Below, piece by piece: positions 45,545-54,872 of a stretch of 64,000 bases of DNA. This DNA is from Paenibacillus farraposensis (GTDB lineage: Bacteria > Bacillota > Bacilli > Paenibacillales > Paenibacillaceae), in contig NZ_JAFFQR010000105.1 of the NCBI RefSeq assembly GCF_020736845.1, positions 342,428 to 406,427 on the forward strand, in the 5' to 3' direction. Within the stretch, counting starts at the first letter, position 1. The number at the start of each line of letters is the position of its first letter. Below the pieces are notes generated by a model, which saw only the letters and a list, made by a program, of their open reading frames with translations, was not told the origin of the DNA and searched no databases. The translations under genes and the position numbers were made by a program.

Positions 45545-46325
45545 GAGGGAAGAACCGGTAGGTATACTCATCCACAGACAAACCGTATTGTTTCAGCATA
45601 ATTGGTTATCTCCTCGAACACCGCAGCCTTGGGTAACACGATTGTCTTCATTTCTCGTGTAATCAGTGACTGGTATGCATATCACTTAAGTAATAGCAAC
45701 TGGAGCAGGTAGGACATCTCCATACGCCCGTCCTTCCGAAGCTGACCGGTAACGAGCGGCCAGATCTCATCGGCAAGACTGTGCTCGGCTGGGCCTACCG
45801 ACATACTCATATAGCAAAACTCCCGCGCACAGCCCAGAATTTTCTCTACACTTTCCCATTATCAAGAACCGGGCACATAGAGACAAATACGAGGTCAAAA
45901 GCTTTTTCCCATCCTTTAGCTTGAATGTCGATGTTCTCAAACGGTTGGGATACCACCTCTACGTTCCCGTTTGTAATACGTGCAATATGTTTTTTCATCA
46001 GCTCAACTAGAGGTAGAGAAGGTTCTACGACTGTCACATTCGCTCCCCGCTCGGCAAAGGGGATAGTGAACCCAACAGACGCGGCGCCAACATCCAAAAT
46101 GGAAATTCCTTCAAAGGCAATCCCCTGATCCTCCAACCAATTCATAATTTGCTTGGCTCATCGTCTGCCTTCATCACTAAAGACCTCTTTGTCAAACGCT
46201 GGGGCTTTCTGATCAAACGCATGCGCCGCATCAATGCAGCCCTCTTCATTTTTGTTCACCGATATATGCGAATCTTCCTTCCAGGCTTTTTCCCAAATCT
46301 CTGCATTAAAAAAATCATTACCCAT
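45545..46325 (-). pseudogene. Class I SAM-dependent methyltransferase, multiply disrupted
   Basis: From ATG 46325 the frame reads FFNAEIWEKAWKEDSHIS to KEVFSDEGRR, an in-frame TGA, then KQIMNWLEDQGIAFEGISIL with the SAM motif ILDVGAASVGFTIPFAERG and VVEPSLPLVELM. A second stop follows VLDNGKV; the next frame continues ILGCAREFCYMSMSVGPAEH and further to about 45545. This is a complete methyltransferase outline (about 250 codons) with at least one nonsense codon and two frameshifts. Confidence 0.7.
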
Positions 46326-46384
46326 CAATTCCAACTACTGTTATAAGGATTTTATAGATTCTTAATATCTTTTATAGTTTCAAA

Positions 46385-46629
46385 AAAATTGCATCCCGTC
46401 CGTGGTTAAAACGTAATCAAGCAAAGAGGCTGTGCCTTCAATGGCATAATGGTATCACGAAATGAAATGTCCCTCCCCCATTCCCGCTTTGACCAATTGG
46501 TCAAAATCCTGGATAGATACGTAGGCGAAACCGCCTGTCGCTCTGCCAACTGCTGAACACCGACAAATTTGTTGTGACAAGAAAAAGCACGGTGTGAAGG
46601 GCATCGTTTGTCGCTTTTGAAAACATCAT
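46385..46629 (-). pseudogene. Rrf2-family regulator with internal deletion
   Basis: The minus strand starts MMFSKATNDALHTVLFLVT, then in another frame FVGVQQLAERQAVSPTYLSR, the Rrf2 HTH. Shortly after comes AIEGTASLLDYVL, which in Rrf2 proteins lies some 40 residues further on. So the wing has been deleted and there is at least one frameshift. Confidence 0.6.
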
Positions 46630-46791
46630 TGCATATGTCACCACACCATTCTTACGCCCTCCGGTGGATACAAGATTAGTTTTCCTTAGGTATACTCTAT
46701 CCTAATAAATTCACTGGCTTCGAAATTCAATATGAAAGTGTCGCTTCTTTCCACTTCCTTTAGGTAAAAATTTATGTAGAAAATGTTAAAA

Positions 46792-46832
46792 AAAATGAGC
46801 AGGTGGGATACTAAATCCCCCTGCTCATTTTA
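46792..46832 (-). terminator. Intrinsic terminator of sigI
   Basis: AAATGAGCAGG pairs with CCTGCTCATTT around an inner GGGAT/ATCCC stem, followed on the minus strand by TTTTTTTT. It lies about 90 bp after the sigI stop. Confidence 0.85.
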
Positions 46833-46920
46833 GCGATGGTATTTATATTATTATAAAAATAGCGTGATCTCCCCAGCGCCGCAAAAACCGCCGTCACCCG
46901 GACACTTCAGCAAGAACTCG

Positions 46921-47655
46921 CTACGACTTCTCTACGCACCGCGTTTCCTCCTCCACACTTGTAAAAGAGATGCTCCCGCGGATTCTCGTAAAATCCTCGC
47001 AGCTGAAAATCAGGATCAGCGATATCAGATACTTCCGATTGCGTTCCAGCGTCTTTTTACTGACGTTGATCTCTTTGGTCATTGCTTTCAAGGGAAGCTT
47101 TTTTTTTTGAAAAAGGTCGTTCAGCCACTCCTGGTTATTACAAAAATGGCGGGCAATCCGCACCAGCATTTGCCGGGTATCCCGATGGCTTGGCATGATA
47201 TCTTCCAGTTCCCGAAGGCAAACACCGAATTCCTGGAGTCTTTCATCGTAGCTGCACAATTCCCCTGACAGCGCCGCAGCTCGTTCCTGTCTTTCAAAAG
47301 CATCCAGCGACCTTATCTTATCTGCAATGTACAGCATTTCCTCTTCGTCTTTCCAATCAGCTTCGTTTTGGGCAATTTTCACTTTTTTCCGAAAATCATC
47401 GATCAATCGTCTGCGGATCATAAGAAAAGCAAAATTATTAAATGTTTTTCCATACTCCATATGGTATCGATCGACAGCTTCATTGAAAGCGATCAAACCT
47501 ATACTTGCTTCATCATCACTCCATCCAATTTGGCGCTTGCAGACGTGTTTAACAACCTTCAATATAAAGGGTCGGTATTGAACAATCAGAGCCGACCGTG
47601 CCTGCTCATCGCCATTGCGAATCTGCGGCAAGTATTCTTCAGATAAGTTGTTCAT
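46921..47655 (-). CDS. sigI: RNA polymerase sigma factor SigI-like
   Basis: About 244 residues. The region-2 helices (VKHVCKRQIGWSDDEASIGL, FNEAVDRYHMEYGKTFNNFA, LMIRRRLIDDFRK) and the SigI-specific C-terminal HTH (KAMTKEINVSKKTLERNRKY) match the sigma-I family, which controls heat response in B. subtilis and cellulosomal genes in Clostridium thermocellum. The likely start is ATG 47655. It lies 95 bp after the GH44 gene on the same strand. No rsgI anti-sigma gene, the usual partner, is next to it. Position between two cellulases suggests a role in their control. Confidence 0.85.
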   Translation of the reverse strand: MNNLSEEYLPQIRNGDEQARSALIVQYRPFILKVVKHVCKRQIGWSDDEASIGLIAFNEAVDRYHMEYGKTFNNFAFLMIRRRLIDDFRKKVKIAQNEADWKDEEEMLYIADKIRSLDAFERQERAAALSGELCSYDERLQEFGVCLRELEDIMPSHRDTRQMLVRIARHFCNNQEWLNDLFQKKKLPLKAMTKEINVSKKTLERNRKYLISLILIFSCEDFTRIRGSISFTSVEEETRCVEKS

Positions 47656-47749
47656 CTGGCAACCACTTTCCAATTTGTAATCACTTCATTTTTTGCATTA
47701 TGCTGGGTTTACGTCCATCATAATAATGCTATGAAGCTTCGGGTTTACC

Positions 47750-50194
47750 TTAATTCGCTGTCGGTTCGGTTCCCCAAACAAGTTTGCCATTATAATACAA
47801 CGTAACTTTCGTATGATCAGCAAAAGAAGTTTGTGTGCCTTTATACGAGTAATCGTCACTTTCGTTATAATTCGACCAGTCTGTCTTATTAATACGGGTT
47901 TGAATTTCGCCCGTGCTGGCTCCAGGTGCTAACACGCCTGCATCCGGATTGAAGCTGACTTCCAAATAATAATCAGCACCGGTTGCTGCTTTATCCATTT
48001 TAACCAGCTTGCCGTTCAGCTTCGAGCAGCCCAGCATTGCATAGTCGCAGTTGAATATCTGTGCGCGGTCGCCGTCGATCGTGTAGTAGTAGCGAATTTT
48101 CAGCTCGTTGATCGGTACGGAGGTTGTACCTTTGTTTAAAATTTGGAAATGCGGCTTAAAGTGATTGTCGTTCACATTTGTATCCGCTGCGCGATACTGG
48201 AGCACCAGCCCCGTTGTCGGCTGCTGAGCATCCGCTTTCGGCGTTGCACTAGCTGTGTTCGAAACCGTTTGGCCTGCATCGTTCTTCGCTACGATTTGGT
48301 AGTAGTACGTCGTGCCTGCCGTTACGTCTGTGTCCGTATAGCTGTTTCCGTATACATTGCTCGCTACTGTCGCGAACGCGCCGTTTTCAGCCGTTGAACG
48401 CTTCACTTCATAGCTTTCCGCATTCGCCGACGCTGTCCAGCTCAGCTTTACTTTCGCCGTTTCGCCAGCTTCAGCTTTCAGCGTAAAGCTTTCAGGAACA
48501 TCTACAGGAGGTACATGCGGCTCAGGCGTTCCATTGCCGGCAGTTAACACGATGTGATAAGCCGTCAAAGGCGGTACTGTATAGGTAAAGTGATTGCCTG
48601 AAATTTGCGTGATTGGTGCTGCTTGCTTAATTTGCGAGCTATTTTCGTCGAAGCCCCATACTTTACCGGAACTGTAAGTCGTATCACCGGAAAGATCGAA
48701 TTGGGCGTCGAATGCGCTGTCCATGCTTTTATTCATGACAATAATGTGCAGTTCATTGGATGCATCCGTTACGGAAGCATGAACTGAGCTATTGACAATA
48801 TCCGACGTTTGTGCATTAACGCTGATATCGCCAAAAGTAGAGCGTTTTCCGTCATAATTGCGGTAAAGTTTGTAAGCGGCGCTAACGTAGTTGTTGACAC
48901 CATCCTTTAACTTCCAGTAGTCTGCCATATATACGTCGTTTTTGCCCAAAATGCCAAGCACATCGGTCATAGCAATACCGCCGGAAATATCATTTTCGCC
49001 GCCGTAGCTAAACTCGGTCAAAGCCAGCTTTGTTCCTGGATAATATTTGTCCACCGACTGCTTCATTCGAGGCAGCAAGGGCAAGAATTCACTGTTCCAT
49101 TGAGCGATCCAGCTATCTTCCTTGTAGGTTGGATCCCACAAAGTACGAGGCGCCTGCATTCTGGCTTTCTTTGTTTCGTCGTTGCCTACCTCATTCGTAA
49201 TTCGTATACCTCCGCCCATCGCTTCGGGATACCAGTGAAAATCGAAAACATCCAGCAATCTCTTGCCTTCGGCTTCGGAACTGCGGCGCATTTGATCCAG
49301 GTAATAGTCCACGTACCAACTGTAGCTGCCTTTTACAGAGTTCCAGTCAGTTGCGGATTGCAGATCTTTATAGGCGGCAAAACCGTAAAGAACCGGGCCA
49401 AAAATTTCGGCACCTGCGTCAACTGCTTTAACGGCTTTGGATAAACTTACCGACCGGTCTACCAACTCTTTCGCTCCGACATTTTCACTATGAATGCGCG
49501 GATGCGTATTCGACCAGAGAGCTGGTTCGTTGTCGAGCGAGTATCCTTTCACGCCCGTCTTGGTTGAAGCAGTGCCGTACTTGTTCACCAAAAAGTTGAC
49601 GAATTCGTCTACATAAACCTTATTGTCATTCAGATCAGGCTGCAGTTGGAACGGCGCTTTCTTGGCATTTACGACCTGATTCCAACGAGCGGAAGGGGCC
49701 TTTTCGCTTTCCTGTACACTTCCGTTTCCATCCTTGGCCACATAACCGGCCATCGGCAGCGTGACTAAAGAATAGGAGCCAAGCTTCTGCGATTGATCAT
49801 GAAACGAAGTTGCCACCGCTCCCGGCTTTTCGCATTCAGCTTTTGTCAGGCCGCCATTAGTGCATAAATAGTTATCGCTGGATTGCTGCCAATCGCTTCC
49901 TGCATTGGACATATTGTTTTCCCAGTTGTAACCGGTCATCCGATTGCCACCAAGTCGTCTAGCAGCCATATTTTCATCGCCTGCCAAGTCCTGATTCGTA
50001 CCGTAAATATAAGGACTAATAGGCTTACGATCCTTGGATGTATCAACTTTAATGGTAACGGTCTTTGCCGTTTGACCGTGAACTATACTTGAAGACGGTA
50101 ATCCCCCTCCTACTATGATCGTGCATGCCATAAAGATCGGCAGCCATTTGGAACGTTTAGATAAAATGCCAGTCCTACTATTTCTTGCCTTCAT
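47750..50194 (-). CDS. Secreted GH44 beta-glucanase/xyloglucanase with Fn3 and CBM3
   Basis: About 814 residues. The signal peptide spans about 1-42 (ends SSSIVHGQ). The GH44 catalytic domain is about 45-560: general acid in YSLDNEPALWSNTHPRIHSE, nucleophile Glu in LTEFSYGGENDISGG, and FHWYPEAMGGG. Fn3 lies at about 575-660 (KLSWTASANAESYEVKRS) and CBM3 at about 670-812 (YRAADTNVNDNHFKPHFQIL). The family cleaves xyloglucan, CMC and sometimes mannan. The AAAGGAGG site fixes the start at 50194; the frame is open 12 codons further upstream. Its CBM3 closely resembles that of the GH9 enzyme and of the remnant upstream. Confidence 0.94.
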   Translation of the reverse strand: MKARNSRTGILSKRSKWLPIFMACTIIVGGGLPSSSIVHGQTAKTVTIKVDTSKDRKPISPYIYGTNQDLAGDENMAARRLGGNRMTGYNWENNMSNAGSDWQQSSDNYLCTNGGLTKAECEKPGAVATSFHDQSQKLGSYSLVTLPMAGYVAKDGNGSVQESEKAPSARWNQVVNAKKAPFQLQPDLNDNKVYVDEFVNFLVNKYGTASTKTGVKGYSLDNEPALWSNTHPRIHSENVGAKELVDRSVSLSKAVKAVDAGAEIFGPVLYGFAAYKDLQSATDWNSVKGSYSWYVDYYLDQMRRSSEAEGKRLLDVFDFHWYPEAMGGGIRITNEVGNDETKKARMQAPRTLWDPTYKEDSWIAQWNSEFLPLLPRMKQSVDKYYPGTKLALTEFSYGGENDISGGIAMTDVLGILGKNDVYMADYWKLKDGVNNYVSAAYKLYRNYDGKRSTFGDISVNAQTSDIVNSSVHASVTDASNELHIIVMNKSMDSAFDAQFDLSGDTTYSSGKVWGFDENSSQIKQAAPITQISGNHFTYTVPPLTAYHIVLTAGNGTPEPHVPPVDVPESFTLKAEAGETAKVKLSWTASANAESYEVKRSTAENGAFATVASNVYGNSYTDTDVTAGTTYYYQIVAKNDAGQTVSNTASATPKADAQQPTTGLVLQYRAADTNVNDNHFKPHFQILNKGTTSVPINELKIRYYYTIDGDRAQIFNCDYAMLGCSKLNGKLVKMDKAATGADYYLEVSFNPDAGVLAPGASTGEIQTRINKTDWSNYNESDDYSYKGTQTSFADHTKVTLYYNGKLVWGTEPTAN

Positions 50195-50222
50195 GCCGCT
50201 TTCCTCCTTTAAATTTGATAAG

Positions 50223-50246
50223 AGCGGCACCCATACGGGTGCCGCT
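50223..50246 (-). terminator. Perfect GC-rich hairpin before GH44
   Basis: AGCGGCACCC-ATAC-GGGTGCCGCT, followed on the minus strand by CTTATCAAATTT. It lies 20 bp after the stop of the CBM3 remnant and 29 bp before the GH44 start, so it can terminate the upstream gene or attenuate GH44. Confidence 0.65.
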
Positions 50247-50264
50247 TGCCGCTCCGTCAGGCTT

Positions 50265-50440
50265 TAAGGCATCTGACTCCGAACGAGCTTATCGTTCTGG
50301 TACAGCGTCACCTTACTCCAATCCGCAAATTAATTCTTTGTAGGATCATAGGAGTATTCATCTGCCACATTGTAGGTCGTCCAGTCGTTTTGTTGATACG
50401 CGCTTGAATTTCGCCAGTCGAAGCTCCAAGTATCCGGCTG
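50265..50440 (-). pseudogene. CBM3 C-terminal remnant of a third polysaccharide hydrolase
   Basis: The minus strand reads GASTGEIQARINK, then after a one-base shift DWTTYNVADEYSYDPTKN, an in-frame TAA, and FADWSKVTLYQNDKLVRSQMP before the stop. It aligns codon by codon with the ends of the GH9 and GH44 proteins here (TGEIQTRINK, DWxNYNExDDYS, VTLYQNGTLVWG). No catalytic domain precedes it, so a third modular enzyme has been lost. Confidence 0.8.
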
Positions 50441-51181
50441 ACTACACACTCTTCTCCGTGCGAAATCCAGAAATAGCCCGGATCGTCAACCGTCGCAACA
50501 GCCGATTCACACCGCCCTGATTCATTTGCTTGGATCGAGGCAGTATTCTTCGCTAACCGTTACCGGCTTCTTGTTCACAAATGTGTAATCGTACAGCTCT
50601 GCTATGCGTTCTATTAACCTAGCCTGCATTTCGAACCCTTAGTCTAGATGGAAGCCCATATACACGGGAACTTTCAGATAAGCCATATCATAGAACTTGC
50701 ATAGCCGCTACTACGTTTTGGTAATCTTGGTGAACATGGCGCGCCTCCGGATAAGTCCTCTAAAGCCGCGTCTGACTGGACCAAAATATGGCAAATATAA
50801 TGGTTTACCTGCATATCTTTCTGCAAAATTGTTCTAGCAATGTCACCGCCTTTCTTTGAAACTGGACAAACTTCGACAGGTTATCTATTTATACGCAGGA
50901 AAATATTGTTTTCTGTCCGTCCAACTTCATATTTTTACATTTTATTACTCTTTCCCTCCCTAGTTAAGAATGATATATGTCGAATTGTGAGGTTATGATA
51001 TAACTTTAACACAAAGGTGCATTGAAATTTTTTATTCTAGTTTCAATAGAATAGGAAAAATTCCCTTAAAATCCACAACGAGTAGTGTATCGAAAAAAGC
51101 TCACGCCTATATCACTTTACCGAACCCGCTAGGGATTAGTTCCTAATTTACAGCGTGATAAAAATAAAAATCGTATTTTTA
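50441..51181. other. Decayed region upstream of the cellulase genes
   Basis: No intact gene. A minus-strand stretch (about 50540-50690) translates to KVPVYMGFHLD-like and ELYDYTFVNKKPVTVSEEYC, which look coding but match no family I know. Further right the DNA is AT-rich. Confidence 0.35.
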
Positions 51182-51197
51182 ACGGGGAGTCTATTAA

Positions 51198-51479
51198 TTG
51201 GCTTATTCGTGCGAAAAATTTACAGAGCTATTCCCGCAGCCTCTCCACATTGGTCATCCGCTAAGCTTTTATAGATGGCTTCCCTTACCGGACAATGTTA
51301 GTTCAACACACGTCGAGAATCACCTTCTGAACAAAGGGATTCATGTGTTTCACTCAGATCCTTTTCTAAGCGGGGCCAGTACACAAGACAACTACTTGGG
51401 AATAGCTCTTTCGTCTACACTTTCTTGGGAGGAATTAAAAAGAGGATTGGAGATTTTGAAGGAAAATCTCCAGTTTTAA
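51198..51479 (+). pseudogene. MocR/GabR-type regulator, C-terminal remnant
   Basis: A 93-codon frame whose second half (HVENHLLNKGIHVFHSDPFL, then QDNYLGIALSSTLSWEELKR) matches the C-terminal small domain of fold-type I aminotransferase-like regulators such as GabR and PdxR. The HTH and the PLP-binding domain are absent. There is no ribosome binding site. Confidence 0.6.
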
Positions 51480-51509
51480 ACACGGAGAGCAAATCGGTCA
51501 TCTACTCGA

Positions 51510-52226
51510 TCATTTTGATAAGTTGCTAACAAGCTCGTCCAAAAACAAAAATAATTTCTCATTCATTTCCTTAAAGTTATTATTCATTAGCTGTTCTGGC
51601 TGCCGAACAAAAACGTGATCAGAAAACTCGGAAAGTTCTGCTGCCGAATGCTCGATTAGAAGCTCCATCAGTTCATTATTAAACTCCATATGGCATTGGA
51701 AACCATAGACCAGTTCCTGATATTGGATAATCTGCCGCGGACAACCCTCACTATAGGCTATGATGCTGCAATCTTCAGTTAATCCAGGCATATCATTGTG
51801 CCAATGCCCAACAAGGAGGGTATCCCCGAAATGAGAGAATTTGCGATTCCGCTTGCCTTCTTCTGTCAGAGTTATAGGAAAGCAGCCTATTTCCTTGTTG
51901 GGACTATGTTCAAATGGTGCACCCAGAGCTTCCCCGATGAGTTGTGCTCCCAAACAAATGCCCAATACAGCTTTTCCAGCTTTTATACACCGATCTATCA
52001 GATTGATTTCTGCCGTAGCATCAAAATGACTGCATTCTTCAGTCGTTGTACTCGGACTTTGCGGGCCGCCCAGCACAACCAATAGATCCATTTCCTCAAC
52101 GGCAAGCGGAAGTGCCTCACCTGCGTAAACTTTTGAATACCCGGTGCTGAAGCCTCTAGCCTCAGCCCATGTCTTAAGCGCGCCTGGCCCCTCAAATAAT
52201 TCATGGACAATAAAATGAATATGCAT
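51510..52226 (-). CDS. Type 1 glutamine amidotransferase (GATase1-like)
   Basis: About 238 residues. The nucleophile elbow is GICLGAQLIGEALG (Cys near 95) and the histidine is in YGFQCHMEFNNELMELLIEH with a following glutamate, the class I GATase triad. It resembles stand-alone GMP-synthase-like amidotransferases that hydrolyse gamma-glutamyl compounds. A GAGGAG site precedes the ATG at 52226; the longer frame up to 52355 has none. Single gene; the partner or substrate is not evident. Confidence 0.87.
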   Translation of the reverse strand: MHIHFIVHELFEGPGALKTWAEARGFSTGYSKVYAGEALPLAVEEMDLLVVLGGPQSPSTTTEECSHFDATAEINLIDRCIKAGKAVLGICLGAQLIGEALGAPFEHSPNKEIGCFPITLTEEGKRNRKFSHFGDTLLVGHWHNDMPGLTEDCSIIAYSEGCPRQIIQYQELVYGFQCHMEFNNELMELLIEHSAAELSEFSDHVFVRQPEQLMNNNFKEMNEKLFLFLDELVSNLSK

Positions 52227-52500
52227 CTTTTTCACTCCTCGAATCACTCTGTTCCTACCCGTATCATGGCTGCCATTTAGCGTACGATTCAGTATAATGC
52301 GAAGACAATGAGCGTTCAATTGCATATTTATTATGATTTTGATAGGAAGATCCAATGGCTAACCTCAGTTTATTTATGGAATTTCTGCTTACTTTTATTT
52401 CTGTTTCCCATTATACTTATATCATGCGTGATGAAGAATAATAGCCGGAACAAATATAACATCACATCACGATATACAAACATGTATGGAAGGACTATCT

Positions 52501-54072
52501 ATGTTAAGAGATATGATTGCGAATTTCGCCTTGTTAACGGCGTTCTTTTTTCTCTTCAACCATTTATTCCGGCGCTACTTAATGGAAGACCATCGTACCT
52601 TGCGATTTAAGCTGCTGATCGGGATCACGCACGGCTGTTGTGCTCTCCTTCTTCTGCTGTTCAGTTATCAAATAAATGAAACATCCTTTATCGATTTCCG
52701 CCATATCGTTGTCATCAGTTCCGCTTATTTTGGGGGGCTGACCGCTTCTTTAGTGACTGCTCTATTCTTTGTGTTGGGCCGGATAACATTAGTGGGGACC
52801 TTTACATCTTCGCCTGCCAGCATGACGCCATTATTATCGATTACATTAGCTGCCATCGGCAGTGGGATCATTATGCAGGTTGTTAAATGTTATAGGCACC
52901 GCTGGTTGCTCTCGGTATTACTGAGTATGACGATCATTACGATCCTGTCGCTCACGAGGGGCATTAAAAAGGATACCTTCTCCTATTTAGCGCTTGTCGG
53001 TTTGGGCGGACTCTTCGCAGCATCGTTAATTGCCTTCTTTTCTACAACGAATCAACTAACTAAACAATTAGAGTACAGCGAGCGAAAATACCGTTCCCTA
53101 CATGCACTTCAAGAAGCGATTTTTGAATCCGCAGTAGGTACAGCTATTATAGCCATCGGTTGGGAGGGACAGCTCACGCATGCCAATAAGGGAACAGAGA
53201 AAATGCTTGGCTACCGCGCGGACGAGCTGGTTGGCAAGGAATCTCCGCTGATCTTTCTTGACCCGAATGAAGTCGAGGTTTATGGGAAAGAGCTGTCCCA
53301 AAAAACAGGTAAAACCATACAAGGATTAGATGTGTTTTTTTACGGCGCAGCAGAACATGTATCTGAAGGAAGAGAATGGTCATGTATTCGGAAGGATGGT
53401 GCCCGAATAACGGTATTGCTAACATTGTCGCCGCTTTTACTGGACGGGAAAACGGTTGGAGTCATTGGGATTGCTACGGATATTTCCGAAAGAAAGAAAA
53501 TGGAAGAGCAATTGAAGCAGCTTTCCTTGTTGGATGGACTAACCAAAATTGCAAACCGCCGTTTTTTTGATGAAATGCTTAAGCAGGAATGGAAAAAAGC
53601 AGCGCAAAATAAGAAAGAATTGTCGCTCATTTTCTTTGATATTGATCATTTTAAAGCTTACAACGATCTATACGGACACCAGGCCGGGGACGATTGCTTG
53701 CGCAAAGTGACGGCTATCGCTAAAAAAACCATCAATCATACATCAGCTACAATTGCCCGTTACGGAGGGGAAGAATTTACGATTATCCTGCCGGATACAA
53801 ATGCCAAGCGAGCAGCACAACTTGCCGAAAATCTGAGATCGGCCATAGAAAACACCGCAATCTTTCATAACGGAACACGCATGAAAAGTGTGGTCACGGT
53901 TAGTATTGGTGTCGCAACCTGCTATCCTGATGGCAACAATGTCCCAGAGGAACTGATCACAAAAGCAGACGAAGCGCTTTACTACGCCAAGGGTCATGGA
54001 CGTAATCGCATGATTAATTACAAGGAGCTGCCAAAGATGGCAGGGATACTTAGGCATGATCGGTACTCCTGA
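52501..54072 (+). CDS. Membrane diguanylate cyclase (5TMR-LYT, PAS, GGDEF)
   Basis: About 523 residues. The N-terminal 190 residues hold about six hydrophobic segments of the 5TMR-LYT sensor type. A PAS/PAC module follows (about 205-335: GTAIIAIGWEGQLTHANKG ... VIGIATDISERKK), then GGDEF (about 345-505) with active-site RYGGEEF. The inhibitory I-site RxxD is replaced by HTSA, so product inhibition is probably absent. It makes cyclic-di-GMP. The start at 52501 follows a GGAAGGA site; a nearer-N-terminal ATG at 52486 overlaps that site. Confidence 0.9.
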   Translation: MLRDMIANFALLTAFFFLFNHLFRRYLMEDHRTLRFKLLIGITHGCCALLLLLFSYQINETSFIDFRHIVVISSAYFGGLTASLVTALFFVLGRITLVGTFTSSPASMTPLLSITLAAIGSGIIMQVVKCYRHRWLLSVLLSMTIITILSLTRGIKKDTFSYLALVGLGGLFAASLIAFFSTTNQLTKQLEYSERKYRSLHALQEAIFESAVGTAIIAIGWEGQLTHANKGTEKMLGYRADELVGKESPLIFLDPNEVEVYGKELSQKTGKTIQGLDVFFYGAAEHVSEGREWSCIRKDGARITVLLTLSPLLLDGKTVGVIGIATDISERKKMEEQLKQLSLLDGLTKIANRRFFDEMLKQEWKKAAQNKKELSLIFFDIDHFKAYNDLYGHQAGDDCLRKVTAIAKKTINHTSATIARYGGEEFTIILPDTNAKRAAQLAENLRSAIENTAIFHNGTRMKSVVTVSIGVATCYPDGNNVPEELITKADEALYYAKGHGRNRMINYKELPKMAGILRHDRYS

Positions 54073-54142
54073 TACTCCATGCTCAACTATGTAGATAATA
54101 CCTTGGGACTGTATATCACAAAAGAGACAAGGCTTTTTCCGA

Positions 54143-54480
54143 ATGAACTATCTGCTGGGATCAACACATCTGAAGCACGAATTAGGTATCATCGGATGCT
54201 TCGTAATTACAATTAAAGAGCTGGCAGCCAAAGCTGGCATATCAGAGGTAGCACTTAGCAGAATCGAGAGAGATATTAATCCCGCGAAGTCTAAAACGCT
54301 CCGCGATCTATCTGAGTTGCTGAGGCAGCCGATATCTTATCTTGGTTGCTTTGAGGAGATGCCTTAGGGCACTATTAGGGAGAAAATTAAAAAGGCTAGG
54401 CATTATCGTGGCCTGACCAAAACTGAATTAAGCGCACGAATGAAGGTTGATGCAAAGACCATATTCATTCAAATTAAACT
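54143..54480 (+). pseudogene. Double-HTH XRE-family regulator with nonsense codon
   Basis: The first frame reads TIKELAAKAGISEVALSRIE, an XRE HTH, followed by LRDLSELLRQPISYLGCFEE and a TAG at 54365. Directly after, in frame, comes EKIKKARHYRGLTKTELSAR and MKVDAKTIF, a second HTH of the same kind. Two-HTH proteins of this layout are common in Paenibacillus. The sequence past the second HTH is lost. Confidence 0.6.
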
Positions 54481-54699
54481 AGTGATATCTTCCAACATCA
54501 AATCGACTGTATTGGTTTGATCTCCTATACCTTCACTAGAAATAAATCTAGTATCGATTTGATCTGAAAATGAATTAGTCTTTAACCCAAAAGATCTTAT
54601 AACTCCGTAACTTATATGGCTATCTCTAATAATATTAATATATACAGTCTTAAAATGATATAGAAATAACTTCGAATCATTTCCTCGTGATGGAATTCC
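54469..54699 (-). pseudogene. Unidentified coding remnant
   Basis: About 76 codons open on the minus strand with no start codon: KLFLYHFKTVYINIIRDSHI, then SYGVIRSFGLKTNSFSDQID and EGIGDQTNTVDLMLEDITSL before TGA at 54469. It looks like real protein but I recognise no family. It is probably the 3' end of a lost gene. Confidence 0.3.
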
Positions 54700-54754
54700 C
54701 TACCCCGATGGACTCAATAAGGATTCAACCTGCACTAATAAGACAATTTTCATC

Positions 54755-54801
54755 AAAAAGAAAGCCGGTTTCCTGTGCTAAGGATTACGGGCTTTCTTTT
54801 T
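54755..54801. terminator. Bidirectional terminator after the P450 gene
   Basis: AAAAAGAAAGCC pairs with GGGCTTTCTTTTT around an inner GGTTTCC ... GGATTAC loop. A and T tracts on both sides serve both strands; on the minus strand it lies 72 bp past the P450 stop. Confidence 0.75.
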
Positions 54802-54872
54802 GGTTTCTGTATCAACTATCGTATCCGTCGGAATATGCTTGCCACCCTTCCGAATGCCGAATACATAACAAA

